Of a stretch of 64,000 bases of DNA, positions 32,843 to 43,740 are shown piece by piece (within the stretch, counting starts at the first letter, position 1; every line of letters begins with the position of its first letter). This DNA comes from Apostichopus japonicus (Eukaryota; Echinodermata; Holothuroidea; Aspidochirotida; Stichopodidae). The notes beneath the pieces are model-generated. The model was not told the origin of the DNA. It saw nothing but the letters and a program-made list of their open reading frames with translations, and ran no database searches. Made by a program: the position numbers and the translations under genes. The DNA lies in the NCBI RefSeq assembly GCF_037975245.1, contig NC_092563.1:7189501-7253500 (forward strand), in the 5' to 3' direction.

Positions 32843-34091
32843 TTAATCTGATTCTCATGTGTTGGTTCATACCCTATAGCCCACAGAGGAGTTTCTTCTT
32901 CCTCAATACTGCGAGGCACTTCCTCGATCAGATCTGAGGATCTAGAAACCACCTTTCTGCGAGTGCCCTCCCTAGTACGGGGAGCAGGTTGGGGTGTTAA
33001 CCTTGGTCTGGGAAGGGACTGTAAAGGGAGCAGAAGATTGCTGTGGAGGGTTCTTTCAGTACGAGGGGAATTTCCCTCAGGCCTAACAACATAGACTGGC
33101 ATGTCTTCCCCGAGCCTTCGTACAATTCTATACACTTCTTTCTCCCACCTATCTGCAAGCTTATGTTTCCCTTGAAATGCTACTTTCTTCACAAGGACTC
33201 TATCCAAGGGCGGCGGAACCGGGGGGGCACAGGGGGCACGTGCCCCCCCACTTTTCCTCAGGTAAAAAATGTGCCCTTTTTCTACCAAAAAATTGCTAAA
33301 TGAAAAAAGAGTTAACAAAGCAAAACCCACGTCGAATGAAATATTTCGGGAATTTTTAAATGTTTACTACCACAGGCGTAGGAGCCCAATTTGAATTGGG
33401 GAGGCTGTAACGACTTGCCCGAAAAATATTACCAAAATTTTTCGCGCGCTACGCGCGCGTTGAACATGTTAATGTGCATATCATATAGGCATGCGTTGGT
33501 TATTACATCGCATGCCAATAACATACAATCATTTGCCGTGTTATAACCCTTCCAAATTGGTTAGAATTATTGGGAAAGTCGTTACAATAATAATGATCAT
33601 AATAATATCACTTTAACCATTGAAAAACACATAGAAAATTATTTTTCTTTCAGTATTTTGACATATTTCATTTGCTTTCATGCATGCATGTATCGATCAC
33701 ATGTGCAGGGACTTGGACTTTATAATGATTTCACCTCATTTTGTCTTTTTCCTTGTTTCCCAATTTGCACATTAGATATTGCAGTGCTAATATGCATTGT
33801 TTCCTTGAGGGGGGGGGGGGGGGGGTGGTGGCGTTGATGGAGTGATGCGTATACGCAAATAAGATAATACAATAACAGTTATAAAGGGTACTAAATATCA
33901 GGCTGCATCAGTCCAATCGAATTTCTGCTAAGTGCCCTTCGACGTTGGTGCCCCCCCAGATTGAAAGTGCTTCCGCCGCCCTTGACTCTATCCCCTGGAC
34001 GTAACTGCATTTCACGTAACTGCTTGTTATAACGCCTAGCATTACTATTTCCCTCAACCTTGTGCTTTCTCTGAAGCACGCTTGTAGGCAT
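32843..34091 (-). pseudogene. Gypsy pol, region after integrase, split by hAT
   Basis: On the minus strand 34091-33985 encodes the integrase C-terminal basic segment (LREMQLRPGDRV). After the hAT element the frame resumes at 33204 with VKKVAFQGKHKLADRWEKEV and VYVVRPEG, the usual integrase C-terminal GPY/F-like region, then a Pro/Arg/Glu-rich tail to 32843. The hAT target duplication repeats three codons across the gap. Confidence 0.8.
33205..33984. mobile_element. small hAT element (CAAGGGCGGCGG termini) in Gypsy pol
   Basis: A 780-bp element with 14-bp TIRs CAAGGGCGGCGGAA and the exact 8-bp duplication ACTCTATC (33197-33204, 33985-33992). Both ends carry GTGCCCCCCC tracts. The interior holds a GCGCGCTACGCGCGCG palindrome and a 17-nt G run (about 33810). 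Non-autonomous. Confidence 0.9.
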
Positions 34092-34860
34092 GTTCTAACT
34101 TTTCCTTAAGGGAATTAGCATAATCTCTACAAGTTCTACCTTCACTAGAAGTCGTCTCTACCCCTAAGTAGAGATCAACGGGTAACCGTGGATGCCTCCC
34201 AAACATAAGGTAATAAGGTGAAAAGCCTGTTGCATCGTTTTGTGAACAGTTATAAGCATGTACAAGCGGCGCCACATAGGATTTCCAATCAGCCTTCTTC
34301 TCCTCAGTGAGAGTTCCTAACATAGACAACAGTGTATGATTAAAATGCTCACACTGCCCATTTCCCTGGGGGTGATATGGTGTTGTCCTGGATTTGACAA
34401 TTGCAGCCATTTGACAAAGGTGTTTTATAACTGAGGATTCAAAATTCCTACCTTGATCAGAATGCAATCTTGCTGGGAAACCATAGTGGACTATAAAATT
34501 TTCAAATAGAATTTTGGCTGTGGTTTGGGCTGTTTGGTTCCTAGTTGGGAACGCCTGTGCATATCTTGAACATTTGAATAACCTCCCTTGGACTCTTCCA
34601 AAGATAAATAATCCATACATATTAGTTCCATTGGCTCAGTGGTGCTAATGTTTACAAGAGGTGCTTTGTGATATGGAGGCTGAGTGGCTTTTCTACGTAG
34701 GCACCTGTCACAATTCTTAACATAATTTTCAATATCTTTTGCCATACCTGGCCAGTAAAACCGTTCCAGGGCAAACTGAAGAGTACGTTCTAATCCCAGA
34801 TGACCCATGTCATCATGTAACAAATGTAACGCTTTCTCATGGTAGGTGGTAGGATACAGG
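33985..34860 (-). pseudogene. Gypsy integrase (broken)
   Basis: The H2C2 zinc-binding domain reads HDDMGHLG then CDRCLRR (about 34680-34810). The catalytic core has ICMDYLSLEE (first Asp), a frame break and small loss at about 34560-34590, then RLHSDQGRNFESS (second Asp) and PQGNGQCEHFNHTL (Glu). The D,D-35-E enzyme would insert element cDNA. The frame continues into the C-terminal segment until the hAT insertion. Confidence 0.88.
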
Positions 34861-35638
34861 ATCGATTCCCTTTTTCCTGTATAAAACACCACCTTGGATA
34901 CTAAGACGTTTCCAATCCCTAAGGAGAAGTAGAGTTTCATTAATCTCTTCCCTACGTTCTGCCTTATTTGGACCTCTCCCAATCGTCAAGTAATGTAATA
35001 CCCGAGCAATCACTGGGTCTAACCTCTGATGCCCCTGCCATTCCTTAGGTGTAACACCTGGGAAGGAGGAGTCATCAACACTATCTAATAATACATCGGA
35101 TACTGCCCCTTGTCCCATAGCTACAGCTTCTACAACAGACCAATGAACTGACTGTGTGTGGATGTTATCAAGATCCACTCTATGAAAACTACATAGTGCC
35201 TGTATAGCCTCAGGTGCCACTTCTGTAATACTGTTGTTGACATTGCTTTGTTCATCAATGAACATCCTAGAAAGTCCATCAGCATCACCATTCTTAACTC
35301 CTGCCCTATAGTTTATCTTGAAGTTATATGCACCAAGTGCAGCTAACCATCTATGACCAGTTGCATCTAATTTGGCTGTACTAAGCACATAAGTAAGGGG
35401 ATTGTTATCGGTCAGTACAGTAAACTCCCTGCCGTAAAAGTAATCCTTAAATTTTTCTGTTACTGCCCACTTTAGGGCAAGAAATTCTAACTTATGAGCA
35501 GGGTAATTTCGCTCTCCTTTTCTCAAGCAACGGCTGCCATAGGCAATAACCCTTTTCTTTCCCTCCTGAATTTGGTACAAAGCTGCCCCAAGTCCACCTA
35601 AGCTTGCATCCGTATGCAGTTCAAATGGGATTTCATAA
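34837..35638 (-). pseudogene. Gypsy RNase H domain
   Basis: Begins near PFELHTDASLGGLGAALYQ (catalytic Asp), then SRCLRKGERNYPAHKLEFLA (catalytic Glu in the KLEFLAL helix), TVLTDNNPLTYVL (Asp) and GVKNGDADGLSRM (Asp). All expected acidic residues are visible. It degrades the RNA of the RNA-DNA hybrid during reverse transcription. A linker toward integrase follows to 34837. Confidence 0.88.
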
Positions 35639-35649
35639 TCCGCATATAT

Positions 35650-36907
35650 ATCCTAAAATTGGGGGTCTTGTTTATTTCTCTACTAGTTTCTCAAATGCTT
35701 GTTGGTGTTCCACACTCCATTGCCATTTTGGTTCTTTTGCAGTGTGCATACGCTTTCCTTTTTGTTGTTTTGGTCTGTTACCAGTGAGCCCATGGAGAGG
35801 TGCTGCAATATTGGCGTACCCCTCTACAAACCTACGATAATACCCAGTGAAACCTAAGAATGACCTCAATTGTTTGACATTCTGTGGCACAGGCCACAAT
35901 TTACTGTAACTGCCTGGATTTTTTCAGGATCAGTCTCTACTCCATGTTCGGAAACTACATGCCAAATAAGTGACACTATTTTGAAGGAGGTTGCACTTCG
36001 ATGGCTTAAGTTTCAGGCGAAATTCAGTCAAGCTTTTCAAAACAGCTGATAACCGTTCTAGGTGTTCTTCAAATGTCTCTGAGAAATGATAACATCATCC
36101 AGATAAACAAGACATTTCTTATAGTTCATGTCACCCACACAATGCTCCATGAGCCTTTGGAATGTTGCAGGTGCATTTGTCAAACCGAAAGGCATACGGT
36201 TGCATTCGTAAAACCCCATTGGTGTTGTGAAAGCAGTTTTTGGTATATCTTTCTCTGCCACCTCAATCTGCCAGTACTTAACCTGATTGAAGATCTAATG
36301 AACTGAACCACTTAGCCCCTTCAAAGCATCTAATGATTCTTCAATACGTGGCAAGGAATATGAATCTTTAACTGTATCTTGGTTCAGTTTCCTATAATCA
36401 ATGCGGAGCCTAATTGGGCCATCCTTTTTCTTGACAACAACTATAGGTGAGGCATAGGGGCTATGTGATTCTCTGATCGCCCCAGATTCTAACATATCCT
36501 GTAAACTTTTCCTTACTTCATCATACTGGTTTGGAGGAATGCGCCTATATCGATCTTTGAAGGGTTTATCGTCCTTTAATGGAATTTCATGCTTTACTAC
36601 ATTGGTATGTCCCAACTCATTTTTGTGAAGGGCAAAAGCCTGAATATGACTCTGTAGTAAATCTCTTAACTCTTTTATCTGGGTTGGAGTGGCTGGAGAT
36701 TTGTCTATATTTAGTTTCCCCCAAATTTCATTGTACCTATCATTTATTGGTGAATTCCCACTATTGTTAATTACACTCCCAATGGTGTGCATGGAGTAAA
36801 CTGAAGGCCTAGCCATGTGGAGATCCGCAATTATACTCTTTGGTTCTAATGTAATGGGTACATCGGACGAATTATGAATCGAAATTGGGATCTTTGACCT
36901 TGCCCTA
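35650..36907 (-). pseudogene. Gypsy reverse transcriptase (frameshifted)
   Basis: From 36907 leftwards: MLESGAIRESHSPYASPIVV, IRLRIDYRKLNQDTV and YSLPRIEESLDAL in one frame; a shift at about 36290; then KTAFTTPMGFYECNRMPFGL and CLVYLDDVII (catalytic YLDD, about 36091-36117); a further shift; then the connection domain [20 protein letters not shown] (35672-35899). The upstream end lacks the protease and joins repeat X at 36905. Typical Ty3/Gypsy order. Confidence 0.9.
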
Positions 36908-37473
36908 TCAATGGCACAAAACAATAAAAAGTATCTACATTACAAATATGTCAACTTGACCACACTCTTAAATATTAATTCTTGCAGTTACATAACATAC
37001 TGGTTACTGTGGTACTGAACACTGTACATCAAGATGCAGCACAGGTTGTATAGACAATATTAACAATAATAAGGTTACAGTGTGCACCGTACTATACACT
37101 AAACGTGTAGAATTTAGAAAAACTTAAACTTATTGTCTATGGCCATGACAAAGGTTACAATAAAGGAATACTTAAACTTATCTGATTTTACACTGGTGCT
37201 GTCGAGAACTGCTCGCTTCCTTGCTTCAACGCGGAAAGTTCATTTTCTTGAATTAAGGTTCCGGTGTACATCAGTGTGCTCCCTAATAAACTCCATAATA
37301 AACTGCAGTCCAGCGATTTACAAAATGGTATGACAAATTAATAAAATAGTTTAGAGTGACGTCTACAGCTCGGTGGTAGCATCCGGTTCCTTAGGTAATT
37401 ACAAAGTACAGGTAGGCTCCAAGAACAACAATTAAGTAAAATACAAAACGTCCATGGTTACCATCTCGGCAAG
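36905..37473. repeat. dispersed repeat X, copy 2, at the Gypsy deletion breakpoint
   Basis: Near-identical to 16639-17210 and in the same orientation. It sits between the start of RT and the 5' LTR remnant, exactly where leader, gag and protease should be. Confidence 0.85.
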
Positions 37474-37576
37474 GATACATACAAAAGGCTAACTATCTAC
37501 ACTATTGACAGAAATTGCTTCTACTAGCAAGTGAAAACAACAAACCCACTGTGTCATTCATGACACCAGGGTTACA
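37474..37576 (-). repeat. 5' LTR remnant of the Gypsy element
   Basis: Matches 27853-28036 of the 3' LTR except for a 70-bp internal deletion between ggct and aactatctac. The rest of the LTR next to repeat X is missing. Confidence 0.8.
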
Positions 37577-38800
37577 CTTATATGACATTGAAAACTGCAC
37601 AGTATTGAATTGAATGACCTTCAAGTACAATACCCAGGCTAAAAATATGTATTGGCTGTTTCACCGTAGGTGAAAACTGGAAATTGAAAACAATAACATT
37701 AGGCTTTGTTCATTGTGAGTTCTATGTACATTAGGCTAGTGTTAAGTTTTAAAATACGCCCAAGATTTTACAAATGCCATAAAATGATGAAATCAAGGTG
37801 CCAAATACTCCTAAAAATCCCTAAAAATGTTTGACGACAGTCCTCAGTAGTTCTACTGCATTACAGTATTTTGTGATTAGGCAAACATTCTTTCGCATAT
37901 TTTTGCGAAAATCCCGAAGCAACTGTTTTTGTCCCTGACCGCGGGCACCATACGTGCTACCCCATTACAGCGATTGCCAGTGGCATGTGCGACAAAGTCA
38001 ATGGGACTTTAGTGTGTGATTTCTCCCACATGTGATTAAGTCAATGCCGTTGACTTACTGTGTATGATCGTTTGAAACAACGTTCGATCGGGAGTTTTAC
38101 CTCGCAGATGGTAATCATTGAAAACTTGAAGCAAACGCTCCGGATTGTTTTTATTTTTCACAATAAAATAAAACTTTTAGCAAACTGCTTATCCACTAAA
38201 GAGCCTGTGTAAGAGAATGTGTAAAAGTAAGTTGGCCTGACGTTTCGATCCTGCTAGAAACGAAACGTTAGGCCAACTTACTTTTACAAATTATTTTTCA
38301 TATCTGATAATATATTTCGATATCAGCTAACGAAATAACAAATATTTTATTTCCGTGAGGTATACTTTTTCACATTATTTACGTTGGAGTTGCAACACTG
38401 ATAATGGTTATAGTACCATTTTTAAAAGCTGTCTCTAACTCCTTTTTTTTTTTCATTTCGTAGCCAATGGCTATTATTTTTTCCCTTCTGTAGTCTGTAC
38501 AACACTGTCATTAACAGTGTTGTGGCAGGAATTTTGCGACTCCTCGTTATAAATATACAGCGCCTCCTGTATGTATTACAGTGTTCTTTATTTGCTCCAT
38601 TCATCTTTACTGTGAAACGTTAAGTCGTTCATTTACATCTTTGATTGTATCGGCCTAGAAGTTGGTAATCATGCATGACACTAAATCATACATTAGGCCA
38701 GTTCCACGAAAATGATGAAATAAAAGGTAATCGGCATTGGCCGAATTGTCACAGGAACTAATCAGTAATCGGTAAAACCAAATTGTCATATAATGGGTCT
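37577..38800. other. no gene seen; Penelope-tail hairpin inside
   Basis: No recognisable coding sequence. It contains a Penelope-type terminal fragment arranged as a long hairpin (listed separately) and AT-rich sequence. Confidence 0.5.
38169..38287. repeat. Penelope-type terminal fragment with long hairpin
   Basis: Positions 38169-38247 match 61958-62029. From 38221 two 27-bp arms (gtaaaagtaagttggcctga and onward) face each other around a 13-nt loop, with one mismatch. The loop-proximal CCTGACGTTTCG/CGAAACGTTAGG is the terminal block of many Penelope-like elements, here in head-to-head form. Confidence 0.7.
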
Positions 38801-40433
38801 TAGTGCTGTGCCGTTTACACGTTTAAACGTGTAAACGAACGAAACATCGTTTAAATGTTTAATAAAACCTTATGAACGTTTAAACGAAACTATGATATCA
38901 ACTGAAAATTAAATTATTGGCAAAAATCGCTTATCAATTCACGTGTTTATTTTGTCTACTACGCGAAATAACAAACAACTTACGATCAGTCGAATCATAA
39001 ACCGCGAACGTAATCCTACTTTCCCCCCCCCCCCCGATGTATCCGGCGATATGAATGGCTTAAACTTGAATGCTGTTATCCTTTTGTGAAAACTTCCTGA
39101 CGCGGCACAAGTGTACTTTATATCGAGCCGACAGCGGCGGCGCAGATAATCCAGTCAATGCATGTTCGATCGAAATGATTACAATCCCTGTCCATCACTT
39201 TGAACTCTCCGACCAGACAATACCGGGTCAAATACTCGACTTGGTAATAGTTGTTCAAATACATGATCAAAGGAAATGTATCGATTGGAGATCGTAAAAA
39301 AAAACTCTGAAAATCAGTAGAGAAATTACCAATTGTGTACGAAAAGTAAGTTAGTACACCTTTCAAATTTTACGAAAGATCCAGCAAAACACTTTCGACA
39401 AATTCACGCGAAACTGGCAAATCGTGCTAAATGCAACTAATGTCATGTATACAAGGCTCTAGTACACCCATTTATGAATAAACCGTAAGACCACATCTGG
39501 TGTTAAGCGGGGGGGAAAGAAAGTATTTTCTAGAATTTCCAAAAATACGGAAAAAATAATGTCCTACCACAGTTAAGTGTATAGCAAATAGCCTAACCAC
39601 CTCGTCTGTTACGGATCTCACGTAACTACAAAAACACAACCAATTGTATTTTGCGAACTTGACGTTTTCTACAAGAACATGGAAATAATGTTAAGCATTA
39701 GTTAATCATGCCGTGTGGCCTAAAACATATTTTATTACAAGGTTTACTTTAATAAAGATGACCATAGCTTGATATCTTGTGCTGCGTGTATGAATTGTGC
39801 CTCGTGTATCATTCGGAATACTCTATGAAACGTTTCTTGGAAACGTGCCAAAAATGTTAACAAACAGGTGTTAGACAGGGGATGAGCGCGCAGTTGTTTG
39901 GCAAGATACCTGGGAAAATTCTGAGCACATATACAGTATCCTACGGTAGTATTTAAGTTAGGTTAAACCGTACTGCAGTTGTAAACTGATGTACGTTTAG
40001 TGCGCGCTATTCATTGTTAGGCATTCTAGAAACGGGGCTTTGCCGAACGTTTTTTGTTTCATAATATTGGAGGTTCTGTAAGTTAAACTTTTTAAAGATT
40101 GTAAAACAGATTAAATCTCTTTTCATTTTATAACATAATACAGCTACTCTAACTTGTCATTTAAAATTTTTCATCAGCTTCGTGACAATTTAAATTCAAA
40201 AGTTGTCAGTATTTTGCATCCTCAACTGCGAATTTTTTTATCGCCAGACACGCAAAAAATTCCTTTTCCTTTTCCAGGGTCTTTGCCCCACCAGGGCCCT
40301 AGGGCGGTCCCCTGGACCCGACACCTTTATACTCGGCGTTTTCTCGCGATATTCGCGAACGTTTAAACGTTTAAACGAACGAAAAATCGGCCGTTTAAAC
40401 GTTTAGGTCTTTAAACGAAAACTCACAGCCCTA
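38801..40433. mobile_element. hAT-type element with CGTTTAAACG subterminal repeats
   Basis: A 1633-bp element flanked by the exact 8-bp duplication ATGGGTCT (38793-38800, 40434-40441). Ends read TAGTGCTGTG and, reversed, TAGGGCTGTG, with CGTTTAAACG motifs at both ends. The interior from about 39300 to 40345 is the shared module in plus orientation. No transposase frame. Confidence 0.9.
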
Positions 40434-40441
40434 ATGGGTCT

Positions 40442-41941
40442 AACACAATGCCATTGACCTTCTTAATGACCTTACCCAATTTCTGAAATGGTTCTGGGCC
40501 AGACCCTGGTGGCCTGTAGAATGAGCATAAAGAGGCGACTGACTAGGAATGGTGACTGCAGCCCAAATACTGTAGCTTCACAGTCTGACTCAGCCCCTTG
40601 GATTTGGGAGACCACATAACCGTCCCTAAATGCTAGGAACACTTGGAAAAAGTTTTAATTTCGTACTGCAGAGAAACATGACTTTCTAATGCGCAATTAC
40701 GTAGCACCATGCATCTGCCTAACTGCTTAACCTTTGTTCATAGAAAGTATTGATGTTGCAGATCTGCACTTTGGAGACTTGACCAACAATAACAGGCCTA
40801 GTTGTGAGTGGAATTTAGCGAGTAGATTTTTAGTCACGGTCGCCAAATAGCGAGTACTTTCAAAAATATTTATTGAGGCCTGAAATCCTTCACAACATGA
40901 TTTTTCATGGAAGAAATCACAGATACTTGTCATACATGGTATATGGATTTGCAATATTGAGTACAAGAATCCTATTGCTTTTGAGGTCAAATCTCCTATA
41001 GGTCACCAGTGGTCAAACTCTGAAAAACCTTTTACATGATATGTAATGATGGAAATCGTGGATACCTCTAATGCTTGGTGTTTGGATTTATAACATTGAG
41101 TACAAGACCCCTATTGTTTTTGATGGAGGTGTGTATAGCCACGCACAGTAGACTGACCTGTGTTATCATGCCATAGTGTTATTGTAACAGCTAGTTCTGG
41201 TTATACTAACAAGTAGAAGTCTAGTGCATTGAAGTCATCGAAACCTCAATGCATTTTGCATTCTGGTTTATTCCTTGGTTTATTCCTTTAAGGCTCAAGG
41301 AATCTATGCCATGGTGGTAGCGTGTGTGTGTATGTGACGCCCTTGGCTCGTAAACACGATAACTCAACAATAGCAGGTTGGATTGAAGTCATACTTTGTA
41401 CATAGATGCACCATACTGTGTTGAAGAACCCTTAAAATTGATTTGGTGCTCATCTAATGAATAATAATGAGGTCCTAAGGTCAAACATGAAAATCTCCAA
41501 ATGCTAATAACTCCAGAACCAAAAGTCAGAATTTTCATACTTTGTTTTAATGTATTGGTAGATAGTGGGTACATGGTAACATATGTTCAAGATGATATTA
41601 TGCATATTTATTAGGGGGCGGGGCTTAAGTTTATTTTCACTAAAATAGCTTGTTACACGGTAACTGAACAATGAGAAGTTGGATTGATGTTATACTTGAT
41701 ACATATATGCACCATAGTGATCAGATGGACCCTATTGATTTTGGTGCTCATCTCATGAATAATAACGAGGTCACAGGGTCAAACGTAAAAAATAAAAATC
41801 TTCAAAATGTTAATAACTCTAACTAGATTTGCAATTAACTTTTCATGTGGGTATGATGGCATACATGTATTTTTACTTACTGTACAAACCGATAAACTTG
41901 TTCAGATCATCATCCCTTTCATATTTTTGTTTTCATCTCAG
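40442..41941. repeat. AGGTCA-containing dispersed repeats upstream of the MARVEL gene
   Basis: From about 40870 to 41160 two or more units of about 115 bp (anchor attgagtacaagacccctattg) and from 41280 to 41820 a related block with GTGTGTGTGT and taacactcaaca-type strings recur, resembling the arrays at 30075 and 47260. No coding exon is seen; the 5' non-coding exon of the MARVEL gene is not located. Confidence 0.6.
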
Positions 41942-41947
41942 ATCATA

Positions 41948-42079
41948 ATGGCTGACGGAGATTTCCCAGATTCGTATGAAACGAAGACGACCACAACCAC
42001 CACATCCTCTACGACGGTTTGCACATACAATGTTGCCTATATTCAAACTCTGGATGGCATGCTTCGAATTGCCGAAATT
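41948..42079 (+). CDS. MARVEL-domain membrane protein, coding exon 1
   Basis: Encodes residues 1-44 of a predicted 174-residue four-pass membrane protein. The exon is preceded by an acceptor (tttcatctcag, AG at 41940-41941) six bases before the ATG, so a non-coding upstream exon is expected. The donor is ATT|gtaagg at 42080. The cytosolic N-terminus is acidic then Thr-rich (MADGDFPDSYETKTTTTTTS), and LDGMLRIAEI begins the first membrane segment. The L-x-x-A-E motif is the usual start of MARVEL domains (MAL, plasmolipin, CMTM, physins). Family members act in membrane apposition, raft-linked sorting and vesicle traffic. The exact subfamily cannot be set by eye. Confidence 0.8.
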
Positions 42080-43139
42080 GTAAGGCTCCTTGAACCCCCT
42101 AAATAAGAGGTGGTTATCGCTACAGTATCAGATAGCCGTTTAAATCTGGTGTCATTTGTAGAATTATTTTGCGAAGTATATTAACCTCACAGCCCACACG
42201 TATTAATCAATTTAATCAACGCACTGTAATGGTTCTTTTATGGGTTTGTTACATTAAACAAACTGCTGTAAATCTCAAATATTGGATATTAGAACTGTTT
42301 TAATAATGCACAGCGAGAAGCAGGATGACTGGATACTTGAATTCCTGCTTCTGCGGTGTCATATTTGATTTCTCTTCATTGATTAGTGTTCATACAGTTT
42401 TTGTGTATCATGGTATTCAATTTCTAAAAGAAATGTAAAAGGAAAATTATAAAATTTTTCCCACCTCACACCCACATGTTTATGCAACCAAATGACAATT
42501 TTCCCCTAAAAAAACAACAACAGGCAAGTACGTACGTGACTACGTGTGTAAATATAAAATGCAACTTAATGCAATATATATTAATTTTGAGATCAGTTGG
42601 TAATTTAAATCGACTGCAGATTAACCAGTTTTCTCAGTTGTGTGGCAATCGGCTACTTTATATTTCTTTAAATATTTTATTTTCTTTATTTTCGAAAAGT
42701 TCCGTAAAATATTGTTATTTTTTTAATGTTAAAATGTAAATTTAAAAAGTATATCATGTGAAAACTTAAAAGTCATCAATTCTCTTTAAATAGTCATAAA
42801 TGCTGTGCTTGTGTTGTAGGACCAGTGTGTGTAAAAGTATACTAACATGAACCAAGTGTGAAGAATCATATGGAACCCGCTTTTTCAAATCTTGAATTTG
42901 AACGGTAGTAAACCACTGCAACAGAAAACTATTCAAGTATTGCCATGGCACTATCACTTCTAATATTGATGGTTTTATAGCTTTAACTATTCCAAGTGTT
43001 GCCATGGCACTATGGCTTCTGATATCGATGATTTTACAGCTTTGACTATTTCAAATGTTGCCATGGCACTATCACTTCTAATATCGTTGATTTTACAGCT
43101 TTACAGTAACTCTTTATTTATCATACTGTTTGTCCATAG
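42080..43139 (+). other. MARVEL gene intron 1
   Basis: GT-AG intron of 1060 bp. It has AT-rich sequence with no coding content and a tandem repeat of about 60 bp units at 42940-43104 directly before exon 2. Confidence 0.8.
42940..43104. repeat. ~60-bp tandem repeat with acceptor-like ends before exon 2
   Basis: The anchor tgccatggcactat recurs at 42940, 43000 and 43059, giving nearly three units. Units contain ttttatag or ttttacag followed by cttt, resembling splice acceptors. The true acceptor lies at 43138. Confidence 0.85.
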
Positions 43140-43307
43140 GTTGTAGGACTGATCTATTGGATCTGCGTTGCTGCTGCTGGTTGGTATCCTGGAGGAGGAT
43201 TTGTGCTGTCTGCAACTATTATAATATGGATCTTTACCATCATCATCTTTTGCCTGTATCTGTTCATGATTGTGGAGAGGATAACCATAATCAATTGGCC
43301 ACTGTCG
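43140..43307 (+). CDS. MARVEL-domain membrane protein, coding exon 2
   Basis: Encodes residues 45-100, phase 0 at both ends. The acceptor is tttgtccatag at 43138-43139 and the donor TCG|gtatgt at 43308. VVGLIYWICVAAAGWY completes the first membrane segment and reaches the extracellular loop; FVLSATIIIWIFTIIIFCLY with LFMIVERI is the second segment and its cytosolic end. The reading frame joins exon 1 without a gap and without stops. Intron 1 is 1060 bp and contains a tandem repeat just before this exon. Confidence 0.85.
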
Positions 43308-43740
43308 GTATGTACAGAGTTCCTTCAAGTAGGCTTGTGTGTATGTCTGTTTGTGTGTGTGATGGCCTCGGTTTGTAAACCTGTATTTGCTGCAAACATA
43401 TTTTCTTGCTCTGGTGATGTCCGTGCTATTGTTTGGGATGTATAGTGTACATTTAGGGTACAAGCATTATGGCATGGCTCTGGGCCGCCTTAGAGCTGGA
43501 GGGGTCAAATGGTAGTCCTATGGGGAAGTGTCTGGAGAATTTTACCAAATTTAGTTCTAACAAAAGCTCTACATGACAAGTTTTGCAGTCAGACTGGAAA
43601 ATCAATCTACTTGCAATAAAACTGATGAAATGACAGCAGTCTGATGTATGATGACAGTCTTTTCTCCTATGAAGGAAAAATTAACCTGATCTGATCATGG
43701 ATTCTTAAATTAGTATGCACTGTAGATTCCATTGAGGGAG

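Larger units (their letters stand above)
27672..37576 (-). mobile_element. Ty3/Gypsy LTR retrotransposon, rearranged
   Basis: Read on the minus strand: a 5' LTR remnant (37474-37576), then pol with RT, RNase H and integrase, a C-terminal pol tail, a polypurine tract and the 3' LTR (27672-28036). The leader, gag and protease are missing, replaced by repeat X (36905-37473). Two DNA elements are nested: Kolobok-like (28836-32842) and a small hAT (33205-33984). Several frameshifts occur in pol. The left end abuts the (TAA)n tail of the LINE. No matching 5-bp target duplication was found at the outer ends. Confidence 0.88.
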
